Under the pieces are notes generated by a model. That model saw only the letters and a program-made list of their open reading frames with translations. It was not told the origin of the DNA and searched no databases. From NCBI RefSeq assembly GCF_031177825.1, contig NZ_JAPSKE010000026.1, forward strand, positions 1 to 62,157: a DNA stretch of 62,157 nt, written 5' to 3'. How positions within the stretch are numbered: position 1 is the stretch's first letter; every line of letters begins with the position of its first letter. The DNA comes from Paenibacillus sp. (GTDB lineage: Bacteria > Bacillota > Bacilli > Paenibacillales > YIM-B00363). This document shows positions 57,387 through 62,157 of the stretch, piece by piece. The position numbers were made by a program, and so were the translations under genes.

Positions 57387-59423
57387 ATGCCCTATCTTAC
57401 GACGAAGAAAGCTCCACGCAAAGCCTTGATCGTCGCCGCCGCCACGAGTCTCTTGGCCGGCCTGTTCGCCGTTCAGCCGCAAGCCCGGGCCGCGGATCCG
57501 AGCGACCTGACCGTCATCTTCACCAACGACACGCATGCGCATCTGGACAACGTCGCTCGCCGCTGGGCCGCGATCCAGGACATTCGCGCGGAGACGCCGA
57601 ATTCGATCCTCTTGGACGCCGGGGACGTGTTCTCCGGTACGCTGTATTTCAATCAATACGCAGGACAAGCCGACCTAGGGTTCATGAACGAGATGGGCTA
57701 CGACGCCATGGTGCCGGGCAATCATGAATTCGATAAGGGTCCCGCTCCGTTCGCCGATTTCGTGGAAAAGGCTTCGTTCCCGATCGTCAGCGCGAACGTA
57801 GATTACTCGAAGGAGCCCGAGCTTCGCGGCCTCGTCAAATCCGATGTGTCGGCGGCCGCCGCCGGCGGCGCGATCTACCCGGCGACGGTGCTCGAAGTCG
57901 GAGGCGAATCGTACGCGGTATTCGGCCTGACGACGCCGGAGACGGCGTTCCTCGCCACTCCGGGAGACAACGTCGCGTTCAAGGAAGAGATCGCCGCCGC
58001 GAAGGCGACGGTCGCCGATCTGACCGCCAAGGGCTTCGATAAGATCATCGCCCTCACCCACATCGGCTATAACAACGACGTCCGGCTCGCCGAGGCGGTC
58101 GAAGGCATCGACATCATTATCGGCGGCCATTCGCACACGCGCCTCGACGACGCGGTCGTCGTGAACGAAGACGGCGCGCCGACGCTCATCGCGCAAACCG
58201 GCGAATACGGCCAATACCTCGGCCGCCTCGACGCCGACTTCGACGACAAGGGCGTCCTGACCGACTGGACGTACGACCTCATCGAGGTCGACGCTCAGAA
58301 CGAAGCGGGCGAGTACTTGATCGCTTCCGACGAAGCGTTCGAAGCGAAGCTCGCGGAGCTGCAAGCGCCGATCGAAGCGATGAAAGCCGAGATCGTCGGC
58401 GTCTCCGACGTCTACCTCGAAGGCAGCCGGACGCAAGTGCGCCGCGGCGAGACGAACCTCGGCAACCTGATCGCGAACGCGGTGCTGCACGCGGCGAAGC
58501 CGGCCGGCGCGACGATCGCGCTGACGAACGGCGGCGGCATCCGCGCCTCGATCGACGCCGGCGACATTTCGCTCGGCGAAGTGCTGACCGTCATGCCGTT
58601 CGGCAACACGATGGTGACGCTCGACCTGACCGGCGCGGAAGTCGTCGAAGCGCTCGAGAACGGCGTCGGCGCCGTCGAGGAAGGCCAAGGCCGCTTCCCG
58701 CATGTCGCCGGTCTTACGTTCGCTTACAACTTGGCGAAGCCGGCCGGCGAACGCGTCTCGAACGTCAAGGTCGCCGCCGCGGACGGCTCGTACGCGCCGA
58801 TCGATCCGAAGGCGACGTATACGCTCGCGACGAACGCCTACATGGCTGACGGCGGCGACAATTACGCCGTCTTCAAGCGGGCGAAAGACGACGGCCGCCA
58901 GACGGATCTGTTCGTCGTCGACTACGATGCGTTCACCGGCTACCTCGCGACGCTCGAGACGGCGTCGCCGAGCGTCGAAGGCCGCATTACCCGCGTCTTC
59001 GTCGACGCCGGCACGGACCATCCGGCTTATGAAGCCGTCCAGGCGCTCGCGACGAAGGACGTCTTCCCGGAATTGTCCGCGGGCGGCGACGCGTTCGCTC
59101 CGAAGGACGGGCTGAAGCGGATCGACACGGCCGTCTGGCTGGCCCGCGGCCTCGGCCTCAAGCTGCCGGAAGCGGCGTCGGCGTTCTCGGACGTCGCGGC
59201 CGACCACGGCTTCGCGAAGGAATTGCTCGCGGCGAAGGAAGCCGGCATCTTCCTCGGCCTCCCGGGCGGCTCGTTCCACCCGGACGCAGCGCTGACGAAG
59301 GGCCAAGCCGCGCTCGTGCTGGAGCGCGCCTTCGGCGAAGCGCCTGCGATCGACGGCGACGCGAACGCAGCCATCACGCGCGGCGAGTTCGCGATTCTGC
59401 TGCACGAAGCGATGTCGAAGTAA
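57387..59423 (+). CDS. SLH-anchored 5'-nucleotidase/metallophosphoesterase (UshA-like)
   Basis: 678 residues. Sec signal peptide (KKAPRKALIVAAATSLLAGLFAVQPQARAA, cut near 35), metallophosphoesterase domain (VIFTNDTHAHLDN, LLDAGDVFSGT, VPGNHEFDKGP, ALTHIGYN, IIGGHSHTRL), then 5_nucleotid_C (NLGNLIANAVLHA, LTNGGGIRASIDAGDI, TLATNAYMADGGDNY). The end has S-layer homology motifs (FSDVAADHGFAKELLAAKEAG, FHPDAALTKGQAALVLERAF) for wall anchoring. It should release phosphate and nucleosides from nucleotides outside the cell. ATG at 57387 follows AGGAGGAAAGAACCGA. Confidence 0.93.
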   Translation: MPYLTTKKAPRKALIVAAATSLLAGLFAVQPQARAADPSDLTVIFTNDTHAHLDNVARRWAAIQDIRAETPNSILLDAGDVFSGTLYFNQYAGQADLGFMNEMGYDAMVPGNHEFDKGPAPFADFVEKASFPIVSANVDYSKEPELRGLVKSDVSAAAAGGAIYPATVLEVGGESYAVFGLTTPETAFLATPGDNVAFKEEIAAAKATVADLTAKGFDKIIALTHIGYNNDVRLAEAVEGIDIIIGGHSHTRLDDAVVVNEDGAPTLIAQTGEYGQYLGRLDADFDDKGVLTDWTYDLIEVDAQNEAGEYLIASDEAFEAKLAELQAPIEAMKAEIVGVSDVYLEGSRTQVRRGETNLGNLIANAVLHAAKPAGATIALTNGGGIRASIDAGDISLGEVLTVMPFGNTMVTLDLTGAEVVEALENGVGAVEEGQGRFPHVAGLTFAYNLAKPAGERVSNVKVAAADGSYAPIDPKATYTLATNAYMADGGDNYAVFKRAKDDGRQTDLFVVDYDAFTGYLATLETASPSVEGRITRVFVDAGTDHPAYEAVQALATKDVFPELSAGGDAFAPKDGLKRIDTAVWLARGLGLKLPEAASAFSDVAADHGFAKELLAAKEAGIFLGLPGGSFHPDAALTKGQAALVLERAFGEAPAIDGDANAAITRGEFAILLHEAMSK

Positions 59424-59432
59424 GGTAACGCG

Positions 59433-59484
59433 AAGAAGGCTGCGGCCGGTCCGAGTTTCGGATCCGGTCGCAGCCTTCTTTTTT
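59433..59484 (+). terminator. Terminator after the 5'-nucleotidase
   Basis: AAGAAGGCTGCG-CCGG-TCCGA pairs with CGGA-CCGG-CGCAGCCTTCTT, followed by TTTT; the minus strand is A/T-rich too, so it may serve the converging PhyH gene. Confidence 0.85.
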
Positions 59485-59494
59485 CTTCATGCCG

Positions 59495-60340
59495 TTATGG
59501 CGCTTCGGACTTGCGGGAGTAGAGCAGCGGGTTTAACCGGGACGCTGCGACGTCCCCCGGGGCTAAGCCGGGCAGCCACGTTGCCAAGTCGGCCCGGCGG
59601 GCGTTGCTGTCCGGCTCCGCGATGCGAACGCCGTCCGCCACATAGATGATCGTCATCACTTTGCGCATCACATCCGTCGGGTTGCCCGGGGCGCTGTGCA
59701 CGGTCCAGCCCGCATGGAACGTCGCGTCGCCGGGACGCATCGCGCCGTACGTTTTCCGTGGGAAGCCCTTCCCTTCGATATACTGCGCGAGCGTTCGGTG
59801 CGATTCGTCGGAGATGACGGTCTTGTCGATGAGCCCGTTCCGGTGCGAGCCGGACGCGAACGTCATGGAGCCGACCGCCTCGGGAATCGGGACGAGCGGC
59901 ATCCACAGCGTGATCGTCTTGTCGGTGTCCAGCGGCCAGTAGATTTGGTCCTGATGCCACGGCGTATGGCCGCCGCCCGGCTCCTTGTACAGCGCCTGAT
60001 CGTGGTACAGCCGCACGCCGTCGACCCCCATCAGCTCCGCGGCGATCTTCGCGAACCGGCGGGCCAGCGTGAACCGCGCCGCGGCCTCGCTCTTCTCCCA
60101 CAGGTTGCCTACCTGAATGAACGCCTTCCCGTACGTGTCCCGCTGCTCGACCGGCTTGTCGTGGCGGTTGCCGCGCCGCACCAGCTCCGACAGCAGCGGC
60201 TCGTACGCGGCGACCTCCTCCTCGCTCGCGACGCCGCGCAGCAGGATGTGACCGTCCCGCGCATACGCTTCGATCTGCGACGCGGCGAGCGGATAGTCCT
60301 CCGACAACCCCGGCGGCAATTCCCGTTCGACTTCTTCCAT
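59495..60340 (-). CDS. Phytanoyl-CoA dioxygenase (PhyH) family protein
   Basis: 281 residues, non-haem Fe(II)/2-oxoglutarate oxygenase fold. Iron ligands His-x-Asp in HTPWHQDQIYWP and distal His in FHAGWTVHSAPGNPTD; the 2-oxoglutarate Arg is likely in MRKVMTIIYV. Bacterial PhyH proteins hydroxylate small molecules, for example ectoine or natural products; substrate unknown. ATG follows GGGAGGAACGAGGG. Divergent from an AraC regulator 154 bases away. Confidence 0.88.
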   Translation of the reverse strand: MEEVERELPPGLSEDYPLAASQIEAYARDGHILLRGVASEEEVAAYEPLLSELVRRGNRHDKPVEQRDTYGKAFIQVGNLWEKSEAAARFTLARRFAKIAAELMGVDGVRLYHDQALYKEPGGGHTPWHQDQIYWPLDTDKTITLWMPLVPIPEAVGSMTFASGSHRNGLIDKTVISDESHRTLAQYIEGKGFPRKTYGAMRPGDATFHAGWTVHSAPGNPTDVMRKVMTIIYVADGVRIAEPDSNARRADLATWLPGLAPGDVAASRLNPLLYSRKSEAP

Positions 60341-60375
60341 CCCTCGTTCCTCCCTTTGTCTTTAACGATCCTGAC

Positions 60376-60408
60376 CCGTTATGGTACATTCATAGTAATG
60401 CATAACGG
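60376..60408. promoter_or_regulatory. Inverted repeat in the phyH/araC divergent region
   Basis: CCGTTATG (60376-60383) and CATAACGG (60401-60408) are perfect inverted 8-mers 17 bases apart, located 36 bases before the PhyH start. A candidate operator of the adjacent AraC regulator. Confidence 0.5.
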
Positions 60409-60494
60409 ACGGGCGAGGCATTGTCTAAATCTTCTCCTTCGCTTGTCAAAACCGACTGATGTCATTTGATTTGCGGTAAAGGGGGAGGAAGGCG

Positions 60495-61370
60495 ATGTCG
60501 ACGGCGGGACCGATCGCCCCGTACGTCCGGGAGAGCGACCATGCGTCGCGCCGGCCCTGGCGCGTGCCGGAGCGGCGGCTGCTCGATTATTTGCTCGTGT
60601 TCGTCCGGCGCGGGAGCTGCGTCTTTACGATCGACGGGCGGCGGCATGCGTTCCGGGACGGCGCCTTCGTCCTGATCCAACCCGGCTCCCTCTGCGAGCT
60701 GGAGGGACTGACGGAGACGGAGACGCCGTTCGCGCATTTCGATATTTTCTATACCCCCGGCCGGGAGCGTAGCTTCCCGACGCGGCCGGGACAGACGGAT
60801 TTGTCCGCGTATGCCGATCTGCTGCAGCCCCGGCTGGACGACGTCTTAGGCTACCCCGTCCCCGTCCGGCTCCGCCCGCGGGATCCGAAGCGGATGCGGG
60901 ACGCCCTGCTGCGGCTGGTCGATGCGTGGCTGGAGGGAGGGCCGTTCGCGTCGCTGCGCGCGCAAGCGCCGGCGACGGAGCTCGTCGCGATGATCGCGGA
61001 GGATCACGCGCCGGCGGGACAGGGCGGCACGCCGAAGCACGAGCCGCCCGACGCGCTCCGCTGGATTCCGTCGTATTTGTCGCTTCATCTGCACGAGCCG
61101 CTGTCCGTCGATACGATGGCCGCCCGCGCCGGCTTGTCGCCGTCTCGCTTCGCCGCGAAGTTCAAGGCGACGTACGGCTTGCCGCCGCACCGGTATTTGC
61201 TCGAGATGCGGCTGTCCCACGCGCGGGAGCTGCTGCGCACGACGGCGCTGTCGCAGGAGGCCGTCGCGGCGTATTGCGGCTTCGCGGACATTCACCATTT
61301 TTCGAAGGCGTTCAAGCGGCGGACGGGCGTCACCCCCGGCGCTTGGCGCGAAGAAGGAGCTCGATCGTAG
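60495..61370 (+). CDS. AraC family transcriptional regulator
   Basis: 291 residues. N-terminal cupin-like domain (GSCVFTIDGRRHAFRDGAFVLIQPGSLCEL, about 40-80) and C-terminal double HTH (LSVDTMAARAGLSPSRFAAKFKATYGLPPHRYLLEMRL; LSQEAVAAYCGFADIHHFSKAFKRRTGVTPGAWR). The divergent PhyH gene is the probable target, as cupin-AraC regulators often control a neighbouring catabolic gene. ATG follows GGGGGAGGAAGGCG. Confidence 0.91.
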   Translation: MSTAGPIAPYVRESDHASRRPWRVPERRLLDYLLVFVRRGSCVFTIDGRRHAFRDGAFVLIQPGSLCELEGLTETETPFAHFDIFYTPGRERSFPTRPGQTDLSAYADLLQPRLDDVLGYPVPVRLRPRDPKRMRDALLRLVDAWLEGGPFASLRAQAPATELVAMIAEDHAPAGQGGTPKHEPPDALRWIPSYLSLHLHEPLSVDTMAARAGLSPSRFAAKFKATYGLPPHRYLLEMRLSHARELLRTTALSQEAVAAYCGFADIHHFSKAFKRRTGVTPGAWREEGARS

Positions 61371-62157
61371 ATGGCTGAGAAAACGAACGCAAAGCTGAGC
61401 GAGACGACGCCGAAGACGATGCTGACGCCGACCGGCGGCTTCCTCTCCGGCTATACCCATACGCTGAATCCGTACAGCGGTTGTTCGTTCGCATGCGCCT
61501 ATTGCTACGTGCGCCGGATGCCCGTCGCCCTGTTCCGGGGCGAGCCGTGGGGGGCCTGGGTCGCCGCGAAGCGGTTCGACCCGGACGCGTTCCGCCGCGA
61601 GCTCGCACGCGCGTACAAGAAGGGGCCGACGTCGATCTTCCTCTCGTCGGCCACCGACCCGTACCAGCCCGCGGAGCACGGGTTGCGCCTGACGCGCGAG
61701 CTGCTGGAGCTGCTCGCGGACGACCCGCCCGCGTTCCTGTTCGTGCAGACGCGCAGCCCCCTCGTCGCGCGCGATACGGACCTGTTCGCGCGGTTTCCGG
61801 CCGAACGGCTCCGCGTGAGCGTCACGGTCGAGACCGACCGCGACGACATGCGCCGCGCGTTCGCCCCGGTTTCGCCGCCGATCGCCGGGCGGCTCCGCGC
61901 GCTGCGCCGGCTGCGGGACGCCGGCATCGCCACCCAAGCGGCGGTCGCGCCGCTGCTCCCGTGCACGGCGGACTTCGCCGCCGCGCTGGCCGGGGTGACG
62001 GACCGCGTCACCCTGGACACGTTCGCGCTCGGCGACGGCGCGAGCGGACGGCGTTCCGAAGCGCTCGGCATGGGGAGCCGCCTCCAAGCGCTCGGGCTCG
62101 CGGACTGGTACGCGCCCGAGAAACTGCAAGAAGTGCGCGGCATGTTCGCCGCGCACT
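61371..62157 (+). CDS. Radical SAM protein, spore photoproduct lyase-like superfamily (partial)
   Basis: The first 262 residues; the gene runs off the right edge. The 4Fe-4S motif is C-x3-C-x2-C in YSGCSFACAYCYVRR, followed by TSIFLSSATDPYQPAEHGLRLTRELLELL and VQTRSPLVARD. That pattern fits the SplB-like/Rv2578c group of radical SAM proteins, not classical spore photoproduct lyase. Substrate unknown. The ATG directly follows the TAG of the AraC gene, with AAGAAGGAGC as ribosome binding site, so the two are co-transcribed. Confidence 0.87.
   Translation, partial: MAEKTNAKLSETTPKTMLTPTGGFLSGYTHTLNPYSGCSFACAYCYVRRMPVALFRGEPWGAWVAAKRFDPDAFRRELARAYKKGPTSIFLSSATDPYQPAEHGLRLTRELLELLADDPPAFLFVQTRSPLVARDTDLFARFPAERLRVSVTVETDRDDMRRAFAPVSPPIAGRLRALRRLRDAGIATQAAVAPLLPCTADFAAALAGVTDRVTLDTFALGDGASGRRSEALGMGSRLQALGLADWYAPEKLQEVRGMFAAH

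Noticed and set aside
1..62157. tRNA genes, insertion sequences, prophage genes, CRISPR arrays
   Set aside because: I looked for transposase or integrase motifs, regularly spaced repeats and tRNA T-arm sequences and saw none. A tRNAscan or CRISPR search was not possible here.

Overview
The window looks like chromosomal core DNA from a GC-rich, spore-forming, motile member of the Firmicutes, most likely family Paenibacillaceae (Paenibacillus or Cohnella type). The pointers are the 16S rRNA 5' end, the order ffs-dnaX-ybaB-recR-yaaL-bofA-rrn, the phosphorelay gene spo0F, the pro-sigmaK regulator bofA, the small-type SRP RNA, the speB/speE/pbpG/ywhD block also found in Bacillus subtilis, and strong AAGGAGG ribosome binding sites. 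The family call rests on remembered gene order and protein resemblance, not on a search.

Layout. 1-6.5 kb: 16S rRNA end, bofA, yaaL, recR, ybaB, dnaX, a double-PAS histidine kinase, SRP RNA, a lipoprotein and rpmE, all on the minus strand. 6.6-18.4 kb: a radical SAM gene, rho, murA, fba, spo0F, pyrG (with a CTP-type attenuator), rpoE, a head-on subtilase gene, argS and ywiB. 18.5-25.2 kb: an AraC regulator, a DedA protein, speB-speE, the divergent pbpG and an alpha/beta hydrolase. 25.2-31.7 kb: a large secreted beta-propeller/CBM/Ig-like protein, a GntR-solute-binding-protein fusion regulator and ywhD. 31.8-38.1 kb: an M1 peptidase, a membrane protein, a c-di-AMP riboswitch with an NlpC/P60 hydrolase, an HD-GYP protein and a Crp/Fnr regulator. 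38.2-46.6 kb: xth, a MerR-SRPBCC pair, a sulfurtransferase, a GNAT acetyltransferase, sigmaD-type motAB, trhO, a bile acid/Na+ symporter family gene and chrA. 46.6-50.9 kb: guaD with a second PAS kinase, a tandem DUF2294 protein, uvsE and a ctaM-like gene. 51-55.3 kb: a heterodimeric BmrCD-type ABC exporter behind a leader-peptide attenuator. 55.4-62.2 kb: a Fur-like winged-helix-only gene, katA, an SLH-anchored 5'-nucleotidase with PhoP-like boxes, a PhyH dioxygenase facing an AraC regulator, and a truncated radical SAM gene.

Most genes are housekeeping. The less ordinary content is regulatory: (1) a 38-codon leader ORF before bmrCD whose Shine-Dalgarno and start codon can pair with codons 20-26 of the same ORF, followed by two terminators; (2) a GntR domain fused to a cytoplasmic sugar-binding-type protein beside a giant secreted protein; (3) a pyrG leader starting GGGC and ending in a terminator; (4) one short intergenic region with a PerR-like box for katA and PhoP-like repeats for a nucleotidase; (5) a Fur-like protein reduced to its DNA-binding domain in the katA operon; (6) a tandem-duplicated DUF2294 protein next to a sensor kinase. 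No insertion sequence, prophage, CRISPR array or tRNA gene was seen. All functional calls come from reading motifs and recalled family features; none was checked by a database search.
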